A DNA stretch of 47,305 nucleotides from Lentisphaerae bacterium ADurb.Bin082. GTDB lineage: Bacteria > Verrucomicrobiota > Lentisphaeria > Oligosphaerales > Oligosphaeraceae. The notes beneath the pieces were generated by a model. It searched no databases. It worked only from the letters and a program-made list of their open reading frames with translations, and had not been told where the DNA came from. The position numbers and the translations under genes are program-made. Shown here piece by piece: positions 35,620 to 43,269 of the stretch; within the stretch, counting starts at the first letter, position 1, and every line of letters begins with the position of its first letter. The stretch covers positions 1-47,305 of the forward strand of contig MWEG01000102.1 of NCBI GenBank assembly GCA_002070945.1, written 5' to 3'.

Positions 35620-35647
35620 TTGATTTCATGAACGGACACAGTATATT
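35620..35647 (+). promoter_or_regulatory. Promoter before the 4Fe-4S protein gene
   Basis: TTGATT (35620-35625) and TATATT (35642-35647) are 16 bases apart in an AT-rich region, about 65 bp before the start. Confidence 0.55.
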
Positions 35648-35712
35648 TGTTCTTCAGTTCCAATGGATTTCTATCCATCATTGATGAAAAACGGGCAACA
35701 GGAGGTCACATC

Positions 35713-36771
35713 ATGGCAACCATGAGCAGGGCATTCAACACGGTGGACTTGCAAGACCCGGTCAAAGCGGCCGAGTATGTCAAACGCAAGGCTCTGGAAT
35801 TCGGCGCTGATGCGGTGGGCATAGGAAACATTGAGCGCTGGGCCGACGCTCCGATCCAGATGGACCCTAAGCAGATCATGCCGGAGTGCAAGTCAATTGT
35901 CGGCATGGTGTTCCGGGTTGAGCGCGGCAGCTTGCGCGGCATCGAGGAAGGGACGTATTTCAGCAACTATTCAGCGATGGGCTACGGCGGCCTGACCTAC
36001 CTGTACATCCCGATGACGGTCATCAACCTGACTAAAGCTATTGAAGACGAGGGCTACGAAGCTATTCCGATGGGACACCAGAGCGACTGGCGCGCCATTG
36101 ACAACGAAGGCTTTGCCCGGCCAAACTACAGCCGCCCTGTCCGCCCTGGACAGGCGATGCCTGACATCATGATCCACCTGCGCATCGCAGCTTATCTATG
36201 CGGCCTGGGCGAGATCGGCTTCAGCAAAATGTTCCTGTCGCCGCAGTTCGGCCCTCGCAACCGCATCGGCATCATCATGACCGACCTGGAACTGGCGCCA
36301 GACCCGATCTACAATGGCCCGCAGCTCTGCAACCGCTGCATGGCCTGCGTCAAAGCCTGTCCCGGCCAATGCCTCCCGACTGACAAGACGATCAAAACCA
36401 ACCTGGCCGGCCATGAGGTGGAATGGAGCGACATTGACACCAAGAGATGTGGCATCATCTTCCGCGGCGGCGTTCCGACCGATACTGTCCAGGAAGACCC
36501 CTACATGACCGACGTTCCGACCTCGGTGCCAGGCGACTACAGCCCCTTCCGGCACAAGCCGAGAACCGTCTATAACACCGGGCAAGCCGTCTGCGGGGCC
36601 CGCGGCTGCACCCGCGCCTGCATGATCAGCCTGGAAAGCCGCGGCGTCCTGCAAAATTCCTTCAAGCAGAAATTCCGCCGCCGTCCGACCTGGTCGGTTG
36701 ACTGGAGCAAAGAAGCCGAATACGCCCCTGGCACCGTCTTCCGCAAGCCCCCGAAAGTCGAAATCGACTGA
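35713..36771 (+). CDS. 4Fe-4S cluster protein (epoxyqueuosine-reductase/reductive-dehalogenase-like)
   Basis: A 352-residue protein with a ferredoxin-type cluster motif CNRCMACVKACPGQC (around 205-219) and a second cysteine-rich stretch CGARGCTRACM (around 293). The N-terminal half (EFGADAVGIGNIERW; IRIAAYLCGLGEIG-type segment, here HLRIAAYLCGLGEIGFSKM) is related to the QueG and reductive-dehalogenase fold. It lacks the complete QueG architecture, so it is probably not queuosine biosynthesis. No Tat signal is seen. AGGAGG lies six bases before the ATG. The redox partner and substrate are unknown. Confidence 0.78.
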   Translation: MATMSRAFNTVDLQDPVKAAEYVKRKALEFGADAVGIGNIERWADAPIQMDPKQIMPECKSIVGMVFRVERGSLRGIEEGTYFSNYSAMGYGGLTYLYIPMTVINLTKAIEDEGYEAIPMGHQSDWRAIDNEGFARPNYSRPVRPGQAMPDIMIHLRIAAYLCGLGEIGFSKMFLSPQFGPRNRIGIIMTDLELAPDPIYNGPQLCNRCMACVKACPGQCLPTDKTIKTNLAGHEVEWSDIDTKRCGIIFRGGVPTDTVQEDPYMTDVPTSVPGDYSPFRHKPRTVYNTGQAVCGARGCTRACMISLESRGVLQNSFKQKFRRRPTWSVDWSKEAEYAPGTVFRKPPKVEID

Positions 36772-36804
36772 GACACGACTTTGTCCCAGCCATCTTTGGC
36801 TTCC

Positions 36805-36842
36805 CGGCTCCGCCGCGACTATGCCTGGTCGCGGCGGAGCCG
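36805..36842 (+). terminator. Strong hairpin after the 4Fe-4S gene
   Basis: A perfect 15-bp stem, 36805-36819 with 36828-36842 (CGGCTCCGCCGCGAC), and an 8-base loop. Only CTTTGCTT follows, so the T-run is weak; it probably still terminates the 4Fe-4S transcript. Confidence 0.7.
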
Positions 36843-36918
36843 CTTTGCTTCCTGGCACTGACCGCACTTTTCCATCCCCGCGCCATGTTTTTGCCTCTTC
36901 CAGCTTTGCACTTGCCGT

Positions 36919-36947
36919 TTGAGGGATTACATTAGAAGCTTCATATT
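36919..36947 (+). promoter_or_regulatory. Candidate promoter of rplU
   Basis: TTGAGG (36919-36924) and CATATT (36942-36947) are 17 bases apart. The leader to the ATG would be about 78 bases. Confidence 0.45.
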
Positions 36948-37031
36948 CCATTAAACTGTTCCGACAGTCCTTCGCGCATCCTTTGGTCTGTCGGCAATGT
37001 CATGACCTGACCAGGGGAGCATCTCACCATT

Positions 37032-37349
37032 ATGTACGCCATCATCAAAACCAGCGGCAAACAATTCAAAGTCGAATCCGGCGCTATTCTTGAAGTCAAC
37101 CGCCTTGACGCCGAACCAGGCGACACCATCACTCTCGCCGACAGCGTCCTCATGGTTCAGGACGGCGACACTGTCCACCTCGGCACGCCGACCGTCCCTG
37201 GCGCCACCGTCACCCTCGAAGTGAAGGAGCATTTCCGCGGCCCTAAGCTGATCGTCTTCAAGATGAAACGCCGCAAACGCTACCGCGTCAAAAAAGGCCA
37301 TCGCCAAGACATGACCAAAGTCGTGGTCAAAGACATCGCCCTGGCCTAA
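37032..37349 (+). CDS. rplU: 50S ribosomal protein L21
   Basis: A 105-residue ribosomal protein with MYAIIKTSGKQFKV at the N-terminus and FKMKRRKRYRVKKGHRQ near the C-terminus, both diagnostic for bL21. It binds 23S rRNA domain II. In most bacteria rplU is followed by rpmA (L27); here it is followed by a terminator and then tyrS, with no rpmA, so the usual pair is broken. A GGGGAG lies upstream of the ATG. Confidence 0.97.
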   Translation: MYAIIKTSGKQFKVESGAILEVNRLDAEPGDTITLADSVLMVQDGDTVHLGTPTVPGATVTLEVKEHFRGPKLIVFKMKRRKRYRVKKGHRQDMTKVVVKDIALA

Positions 37350-37393
37350 TGCGAGCCTTGCCCCTCGCAGTCCAATAATCCCTCAATCCCCTC

Positions 37394-37438
37394 GCGCGAG
37401 GCGGACGGAGCCCACCTCCGACTGCGCTCGCGCTTTTT
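37394..37438 (+). terminator. Intrinsic terminator between rplU and tyrS
   Basis: GCGCGAG (37394-37400) pairs with CTCGCGC (37427-37433), and an inner CGGAG/CTCCG hairpin lies between them, followed by five T. Its place directly before tyrS could also make it an attenuator, but I see no T-box elements. Confidence 0.72.
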
Positions 37439-37468
37439 GTGCAGGCCAGCCCCAGCAGAAAAGCAACC

Positions 37469-38752
37469 ATGACGAACGCCCTTGACATCCTGAAAGAACG
37501 CGGCTTCATCTACCAGATCACGGACGAGGACGCGATGAGCAAGCGCCTGGCCGAGGGTCCGGCCACCTTCTACGTCGGCTTTGACCCGACTGGGAGCAGC
37601 CTGCACATCGGGCACCTTCTCCCAGTAATGGCGATGCGCTGGCTGCAAAAGGCCGGTCATCGGCCGATCGCCCTGGTCGGCGGCGGCACCGCCATGATTG
37701 GCGACCCCTCGGGCAAGACCGAGGCGCGCCCCATCAGCGACGTGGCCACTGTTGACGCCAACGCCAAAGCCATCCAGGCTCAGCTCGGCCGTTTCCTCGA
37801 TTTCACCCCTGGCAAAGCTATCATGGTCAACAACGCCGACTGGCTCCGCGGCCTCAATCTGATTGACTTTTTGCGTGACATTGGCAGGCTGTTCAGCATT
37901 CCCCGCATGCTCAGCGCCGAATCCGTCCAGCTCCGCTTAGAGACTGGCCTGTCCTTTCTGGAATTCAGCTACCCGCTCTTGCAGTCCTACGACTTTTACA
38001 TCCTCCGCCGCGACCACGGCTGCCAATTCCAATTTGGCGGCCAAGACCAATGGGGCAACATCGTCGCCGGCGTTGACCTAACCCGACGCCTGCTAAGCGA
38101 AGAGGTCTTCGGCGCCACCTTCCCCCTTCTGCTAAAGAGCGACGGCACTAAATTCGGCAAGACTGCTGGCGGCGCCGTCTGGCTGGACGCAGAGCGCACC
38201 GCGCCCTTTGACTACTACCAATTCTGGCGCAATGTCGACGATGCGGACGTCACCCGCCTCCTGAGCTTCTTCACCAGCCTGCCAATGTCGGAAGTCCGCC
38301 GGCTCGGCAGCCTGGAAGCGCCCCAGATCAACCGCTCCAAGGAAATCCTGGCCTACGAGGCCACTGCCCTGGCGCACGGCCATGACGAGGCCATCCGCGC
38401 CTTCCTGGCAGCCGGCCAAGAATTCGGCTTTGCCGACCCAGACGGCGCCATTGAGACCTCCTCCCGCATCACTGACCTGCCGGCCGGCGGCCTGGACAGC
38501 GACATTCCGACCTTGTCCATAACCGCAGCCGAACTGGGCGACGGCATCGGCGTACTCACCCTGCTGGTGAAAGCCGGCCTGTGCGCCTCCAATGGCGAAG
38601 CGCGCCGCCTGATCAAAGGCGGCGGCTGCTATCTTGGCGACGCTCGTATCACCGATGAAAAAATGATCATCACCGCCGCCGACTTCGCCGATGGCGCGCT
38701 GACCCTCCGCGCCGGCAAAAAAGCGCGCAAACGCGTGCTCCTGGCTTCGTAA
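37469..38752 (+). CDS. tyrS: Tyrosyl-tRNA synthetase
   Basis: Class I synthetase of 427 residues, normal bacterial TyrS length. The HIGH motif is HIGHLLP, the tyrosine/adenylate-binding region QFQFGGQDQWGN is present, the KMSKS equivalent is KFGKT, and an S4 RNA-binding domain ends the protein (LCASNGEARRLIKGGGCYLGD). The ATG at 37469 begins the conserved TNALDILKERGF; a GTG at 37439 lies within the terminator T-run. It follows rplU after a terminator. Confidence 0.97.
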   Translation: MTNALDILKERGFIYQITDEDAMSKRLAEGPATFYVGFDPTGSSLHIGHLLPVMAMRWLQKAGHRPIALVGGGTAMIGDPSGKTEARPISDVATVDANAKAIQAQLGRFLDFTPGKAIMVNNADWLRGLNLIDFLRDIGRLFSIPRMLSAESVQLRLETGLSFLEFSYPLLQSYDFYILRRDHGCQFQFGGQDQWGNIVAGVDLTRRLLSEEVFGATFPLLLKSDGTKFGKTAGGAVWLDAERTAPFDYYQFWRNVDDADVTRLLSFFTSLPMSEVRRLGSLEAPQINRSKEILAYEATALAHGHDEAIRAFLAAGQEFGFADPDGAIETSSRITDLPAGGLDSDIPTLSITAAELGDGIGVLTLLVKAGLCASNGEARRLIKGGGCYLGDARITDEKMIITAADFADGALTLRAGKKARKRVLLAS

Positions 38753-38801
38753 TCACCCCTTTTCCCATATCCCAAACGCTGACAAAAGCCGAGGAGTCAT
38801 T

Positions 38802-39620
38802 ATGAAAATCGATCCACGCGCCGCCATTGCGCCGGGTGCCCAGCTCGGCGCCGAGGTTGAGGTCGGCCCATTCGCCATCATTGACGAGAATGTCATCGTC
38901 GGCGACGGCTGCAAAATCGGGCCGCATGTACACCTGACTGGCCATACGACAATCGGCGCTAACACGAAAATCCACGCCGGTGCCGTCATTGGCGACGCGC
39001 CCCAGGACCTCCACTACAACAACGAGATCAGCTACACCGACATCGGCGAGGACTGCGTGCTGCGCGAATATGTGACTATTCACCGCGGCACTGAAGAAGG
39101 CAGCCGAACCACGGTCGGCAAAGGCGTGCTGATGATGGCCTTCTCCCACCTTGGCCACAATTGCGTCATCGGCGACCACGTCGTCATCGCCAACGCCTCG
39201 CTTCTCGCAGGCCGCGTTGAAGTCGGCCCACGCGCCTTTATCAGCGCCGGCGTTATGATTCACCAATTCGTCCGCGTCGGCCGTCTCGCCATGATTGGCG
39301 GTGGCAACGGCATTGGACAGGACATCCCGCCCTTCTGCATGCTTCAGCACGAGCAGATTCAAGGCCCGAACGTGGTCGGCCTGCGCCGAGCCGGATTGTC
39401 AGAAAACGCCCGCGCCGCCGTCCGCCAGGCGATCAAACTGTATTTTCTCTTCGGCCTCAGCCGCATGGGCGCGATTGAACGCATCCGCGCCGAAGTCCCG
39501 AGCTGCCCAGAAGTCGAAGAATTCATCGACTTTGTCCTCAAAACCAAGCGCGGCATCAGCCCAGGACGACGCCTGAAAACAAGCGCCGAAACCACGGAAG
39601 CGACGTCCGAGAACGCTTGA
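38802..39620 (+). CDS. lpxA: Acyl-ACP--UDP-N-acetylglucosamine O-acyltransferase
   Basis: First enzyme of lipid A synthesis, 272 residues. The left-handed beta-helix hexapeptides (IAPGAQLGAEVEVGPFA, VIVGDGCKIGPHV...) run from 5 to about 185, followed by the helical C-terminal domain. The catalytic base is His119 in SHLGHNC, equivalent to E. coli His125; GDAPQDLHYN and NVVGLRRAG are LpxA hallmarks. Its presence indicates an LPS-bearing outer membrane. AGGAG precedes the ATG. Confidence 0.96.
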   Translation: MKIDPRAAIAPGAQLGAEVEVGPFAIIDENVIVGDGCKIGPHVHLTGHTTIGANTKIHAGAVIGDAPQDLHYNNEISYTDIGEDCVLREYVTIHRGTEEGSRTTVGKGVLMMAFSHLGHNCVIGDHVVIANASLLAGRVEVGPRAFISAGVMIHQFVRVGRLAMIGGGNGIGQDIPPFCMLQHEQIQGPNVVGLRRAGLSENARAAVRQAIKLYFLFGLSRMGAIERIRAEVPSCPEVEEFIDFVLKTKRGISPGRRLKTSAETTEATSENA

Positions 39621-39753
39621 GCCCGTGCAAAATTCCTTAGCTGGCCGCCAATAAGGGCCAACCACAGAGCGTTTTTTATACATTGTCAAGGCATCAACCA
39701 ACGCGCCATTCCAATTTCAACGCCATCATTCACCTTTACACAAGGGGTTCATC

Positions 39754-40440
39754 ATGAAGAAGTCCACCTCGTTATTCACCTTGATTGAGCTGCTCGTCGT
39801 CATTGGCATCATCGCCATCCTCGCTGCCATGCTCATGCCAGCCTTGTCCAAAGCCCGCGAAAAAGCCAACCAGGCCGACTGCATGAGCCAGCTGAAGCAA
39901 ATCGGCCTGGCACTGAAGATGTACGCGAACGACCAGAGAGGGTGGTTCCCGGCGGTTCTGGAGGATGACGGCACAGTCAGTGACAAAACCCACAACACTC
40001 CAGGCTTGGGAGTACTCCTGCGAGACGACTACATCGAAACTCCAAAAATCGTCGTCTGCCGCAGCAGCAAACACACAGTCCCGCAAAAAGACGGCGACAA
40101 GCAACCCTATCAAGTCATGCTTGCAAACGAGACCGACACCGCCAGCGGCAAGGACGGAAACAAGGAAATTTGCAGCTATTTGTACTACGGAGCCGTGAAT
40201 TCCGACGATGCCACCGCAGAGCACGGAATTGTCCGCGACAAGAACGCCAACCACAAGGTCTTAGGCAACGTCCTCTTCGGGGACAGTCACGTTGAAACCG
40301 TCTCGCCAGGCAAGGGAACCCCGTGGGCAGAAGTCAACAACTATTTCCAAATGAAAAAACCGGGCGAGAGTGACGACTATGAAGACATCCTCCCGGAAAC
40401 GGAAAATGCCCTGTGGACGAAATCCGGCAACCAGGATTGA
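39754..40440 (+). CDS. Prepilin-like N-methylation-motif protein (PVC type)
   Basis: A 228-residue protein that starts [18 protein letters not shown], a type IV prepilin signal with the methylatable Phe and Glu at +5, followed by [20 protein letters not shown]...[23 protein letters not shown], and a C-terminal [13 protein letters not shown]. This is the DUF1559/type-II-secretion-like family that is greatly expanded in Lentisphaerota and Planctomycetota. It lacks the usual Gly at -1 before the FTLIEL. One N-terminal TM helix; the globular part is exported. Function unknown. A terminator follows. Confidence 0.93.
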   Translation: MKKSTSLFTLIELLVVIGIIAILAAMLMPALSKAREKANQADCMSQLKQIGLALKMYANDQRGWFPAVLEDDGTVSDKTHNTPGLGVLLRDDYIETPKIVVCRSSKHTVPQKDGDKQPYQVMLANETDTASGKDGNKEICSYLYYGAVNSDDATAEHGIVRDKNANHKVLGNVLFGDSHVETVSPGKGTPWAEVNNYFQMKKPGESDDYEDILPETENALWTKSGNQD

Positions 40441-40489
40441 TTGATTGATTTCCGCGCACTCTGCTGAGTAAGCATCTGCACTACATCTC

Positions 40490-40528
40490 CCGGCGGTCTG
40501 GCCTTGAGCTGGACCGCCGGTTTGCTTT
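40490..40528 (+). terminator. Terminator after the prepilin-like gene
   Basis: CCGGCGGTC (40490-40498) pairs with GACCGCCGG (40512-40520), followed by TTTGCTTTT. Confidence 0.85.
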
Positions 40529-40576
40529 TCAGCCCATCTTCAGCCTGCCGTATGTTGCGTCTTTGAGGGTTGCTGG

Positions 40577-40603
40577 GTGGACATAGTGGACATTGTGGAC
40601 GGC
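40577..40603 (+). repeat. GTGGAC 9-bp-period array (S4)
   Basis: Three 9-bp units GTGGACATA, GTGGACATT, GTGGACGGC, almost the same as the 31987 block, located 60 bp before array R3. Confidence 0.85.
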
Positions 40604-40662
40604 AGCTACCGTGCGTAGCCCAGACTCCCCCTACCCTAAAAACGCCCCCCCCGACCCTTTTT

Positions 40663-40784
40663 CACTGTCCACTAACGTCCACTAACGTCCACGCCCACTG
40701 CCACTAACGTCCATTAAAGTCCACAGTCCATCGTCTACTAATGTCCACTAAAGTCCACTAACGTCCATTGTCCACTGTCCACTG
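40663..40784 (-). repeat. GTGGAC minisatellite array R3, overlapping the MurC-like gene end
   Basis: About 122 bp of GTCCAC on the plus strand with the exact 20-base core in reverse complement at 40719-40738. It is inverted relative to R4 at 42231. The MurC-like gene's stop codon (40758-40760) and its last ~9 codons (GQWTVDNGR) lie inside the array. Confidence 0.95.
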
Positions 40785-42197
40785 CCCCCCCTCTTCTCGG
40801 GTCAATTGCTTGGTCCATTCCCGTAGGGAGCTATCGCGTGCGCCCATGACCAGGCAGCAGGACGCATCGCGTTGTTTGCGGATAAGCGCCTCGGCTTCCA
40901 GGCGAGTTGCCGCCTGGACTGGCAAACCAGCAGCAGCCAATTCAGCAGCCACCTCTTCTGACGTCGGCTTAAACGACGCCGAGCCACCGGCATAGTACAC
41001 CGGCAAAAGCAACAGCCGGTCATCAGGCTCCAGAGCGCCGCGCAAAGCTTCAAGCAGCGTTGCTCGCATAAACTCCAGCGGACGGAAGCCGTGCGGCTGG
41101 AAACACGCCAGCAACGGCGACCCAAAGCGTTCCCGGGCCGTGGACAAGGCCGCAGCAATCTTTTCCGGGTTGTGCGCATAGTCGTTGATGACAGCCGTTC
41201 CATCCGCCCATTGTCCGATGACCTCAAAGCGCTGTCGCACACCAGGAAAAGCGGCCAGTGCTCCTGCCAGCGCCCTCGGCGAATGCGACAAATCAAGCAG
41301 GCTGAGCAATGCCAGCGTTGCCGTCGCATTGACAGCGGAATGACGTCCAGACTGCGAAGACAAGACTTCGCCAAAACCCGGCACCTGGAAACGAATTCCC
41401 TTCGCAGCAGCAGCATATTCCATTGGATACAGCACACCTGGCGCTAAGGTCTCTTCAGCAGCAAAAAGAGCCTGCCGCCGAGGTCCATTCGCAGCGAGGT
41501 CAGCCAGATCAGCCAAGACCGCGACGCCGCAACGACAGCGCTCTAAAAATCCGGCGAACACAACGCGCAGTTCATCTTGGCTGTAGTGATCGTTCCCGAC
41601 ATTGAGCAGCACGCCATAGTCCGGTGTAAAGGCGCTCAAGGAACGGTCGCTCTCATCGACTTCATAAACCAGCCAGCGCGGACAATTGCCGGCAACGGCA
41701 AAATTGCCAGGGAAAACATCAGTTTCAGCCTCAAGACTATAGCCGCCATTGACCATAAGCACGTCCTCGCCTAAGGCGCGCAGAGCGCTGGCAATCCAAC
41801 CTGTGACCGAGGTCTTGCCACACGATCCAGCCACCGCAACCTGCTTGCCGTCCAGACGATTGAGCGCCGCAGCCAAAGCCTGGGCGCGATGCACAACCGG
41901 ACAAGTCGGCATGACCTGCAAGTCAGGATTATCGGCCTCAACAGCCGTTGAGATAATCAATGCGTCCGGCACTTCTGCCCGCACGCCACTGCCGTCCTGG
42001 GCGTAGAGACGTATGCCCTGCCGGCGCAAGGCGGCGTAAAGTTCATCTTTGCCAGGCTCGTCCAACCCGCGATCGCTGCCTGCGACATCATGCCCCTGCC
42101 AACGCAAGAGTTGAGCCAGACCGCTCATGCCAATGCCGCCAATCCCAACTAAAAATACCTTGGACGGAAGAACAGAAAATTGTACGGGAGAATCCAT
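40758..42197 (-). CDS. MurC-related Mur ligase (UDP-N-acetylmuramate--amino acid ligase family)
   Basis: A 479-residue three-domain Mur ligase. The N-terminal domain has the MurC/Mpl signature VGIGGIGMSGLAQLL and AGSDR. The ATP loop is AGSCGKTSVTG (Lys128), then EVDESDRS, GNDHY and the C-terminal NDYAHNPEKI. These suit UDP-MurNAc:L-alanine ligase (MurC) or Mpl, but the P-loop SCGKTS in place of the usual THGKTT and the DYAHNP motif are atypical. No other division or cell-wall genes are nearby. It is bracketed by inverted arrays R3 and R4, and its C-terminal tail is made of repeat sequence. The substrate is uncertain, so I give no symbol. Confidence 0.8.
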   Translation of the reverse strand: MDSPVQFSVLPSKVFLVGIGGIGMSGLAQLLRWQGHDVAGSDRGLDEPGKDELYAALRRQGIRLYAQDGSGVRAEVPDALIISTAVEADNPDLQVMPTCPVVHRAQALAAALNRLDGKQVAVAGSCGKTSVTGWIASALRALGEDVLMVNGGYSLEAETDVFPGNFAVAGNCPRWLVYEVDESDRSLSAFTPDYGVLLNVGNDHYSQDELRVVFAGFLERCRCGVAVLADLADLAANGPRRQALFAAEETLAPGVLYPMEYAAAAKGIRFQVPGFGEVLSSQSGRHSAVNATATLALLSLLDLSHSPRALAGALAAFPGVRQRFEVIGQWADGTAVINDYAHNPEKIAAALSTARERFGSPLLACFQPHGFRPLEFMRATLLEALRGALEPDDRLLLLPVYYAGGSASFKPTSEEVAAELAAAGLPVQAATRLEAEALIRKQRDASCCLVMGARDSSLREWTKQLTREEGGQWTVDNGR

Positions 42198-42230
42198 AGA
42201 TGACGCTTTCGCTCAAAAGGAGGAAGAGAA

Positions 42231-42350
42231 TTAGTGGACAATGGACAATGGACGCTAGTGGACTTTAATGGACATTAGTAGACGATGGACTGTGGACGGA
42301 AGTGGACTTTAATGGACGTGGACGTGGACGTTCATGGATGTTAGTGGACT
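42231..42350 (+). repeat. GTGGAC minisatellite array R4
   Basis: About 120 bp of GTGGAC units with the exact 20-base core at 42278-42297. Compared with the reverse complement of R3, long blocks match around the core (AGTGGACTTTA(A/G)TGGACATTA before it), so R3 and R4 form an inverted repeat around the MurC-like gene. It begins 34 bp upstream of the gene's start codon. Confidence 0.94.
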
Positions 42351-42371
42351 GAGGTGCGAAGACACGAGTCC

Positions 42372-42520
42372 CCCACAGGCCTTCAGCCGGCAAAAATGTA
42401 TCATGCTTGCAGTCATGCCCCCTTGCGCCGTAGGCGCTTAACCATGCTTAACCCCAGGCTTCAGCCTGGGGATAGGCGTGCCCCAAAACTGGTGCCTTGT
42501 AAAGGCACTACAGAAGACTG
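42372..42520 (+). repeat. Dispersed ~150 bp repeat, copy B
   Basis: The fullest copy: CTTGCGCCGTAGGCGCTTAACC, the perfect CCCCAGGCTTCAGCCTGGGG hairpin, GATAGGCGTGCCCC, then the block identical to copy A that includes TGCCTTGTAAAGGCA and CTACAGAAGACTG. It ends 26 bp from the exonuclease gene's stop. Confidence 0.87.
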
Positions 42521-42545
42521 ACGCATCACCAATACACTTCCTCCA

Positions 42546-43151
42546 TTATCCGTCATTTCGGCTGATTCCCAGGGCCATCAGGTCGTCCAGGCGCATTTCC
42601 CGCCATCCTGGCTGGCTCAAGATATGCTCCAGCAAATAGCCGCAGCCAACCGCATCGAAAAGCGCGTCATGCGCTTCACGTCCAGGGCAGGCTTGGCGAG
42701 TTTTTTCCAGAAGTCCGAGCCGTTCCAGGAGATCGCCGAGCTGATAGCTTTCCAAGCCTGGGTAGGCTGCGCGAGCTAAAACCAGGGAATCGACCCAGTC
42801 TGAAAAATCATGAAAAGCAAAGGTCTGCCTCAGCAGCGACCGTTCGGTCGGCGCGTGGTGCGCTGCTAAGGGGCGCCCCAAAAGCCACGGCGACAACTGC
42901 GGCCACAACTCCAGCAGACTCGGCGACTGCGCTAGTTCCTCCCGAATCGACGCCCATCGCCCTGGCGCATAAGGATTGAAGGGATGACTCTCCGGAACTC
43001 GCAGATTCGTGACCAGGCAGTGTTCCGGCAAGACTCGGCCATGACGAAAAAAGACGGCTCCGATCTGCCAAGGCAAATTCGGGTGCCCCTCGCAGGTGCC
43101 AGTACTCTCGAAGTCCAAAACCACCATGTCTGTTGCAACTGCCAAAACCAT
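42546..43151 (-). CDS. DnaQ-like 3'-5' exonuclease domain protein
   Basis: A protein of about 201 residues with a DEDD-type exonuclease fold. ExoI is VVLDFESTG (Asp and Glu), ExoII-like AAHHAPTERSLL, and ExoIII HDALFDAVGCGYLLEHIL with the final His/Asp. It resembles stand-alone proofreading-type or RNase-T-like nucleases. AGGA lies eight bases before the ATG at 43151; the frame is open to 43202, but that N-terminal part is basic and non-conserved. It is divergent from the sugar isomerase gene. Substrate unknown. Confidence 0.82.
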   Translation of the reverse strand: MVLAVATDMVVLDFESTGTCEGHPNLPWQIGAVFFRHGRVLPEHCLVTNLRVPESHPFNPYAPGRWASIREELAQSPSLLELWPQLSPWLLGRPLAAHHAPTERSLLRQTFAFHDFSDWVDSLVLARAAYPGLESYQLGDLLERLGLLEKTRQACPGREAHDALFDAVGCGYLLEHILSQPGWREMRLDDLMALGISRNDG

Positions 43152-43269
43152 CGTTCCGTTCCTGCTTCCATGCCTTTTTTTCGCTGCCGGACGCCGCGCC
43201 AATCATGGAGTATATTATAACGCTTCCCCATCAACATCCAAACCGCAACACCCTATTCGGAGAGCCACG

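Larger units (their letters stand above)
40441..40757. other. Spacer with terminator and repeat arrays
   Basis: Besides the terminator at 40490 it contains array S4 and most of array R3; no gene is seen. Confidence 0.7.
42198..42545. other. Spacer composed mostly of repeats
   Basis: It holds array R4 and copy B of the ~150 bp repeat; no gene is evident. Confidence 0.75.

Noticed and set aside
37394..37468. T-box leader of tyrS
   Set aside because: There is only a terminator; no specifier loop or T-box sequence could be found in the short leader.
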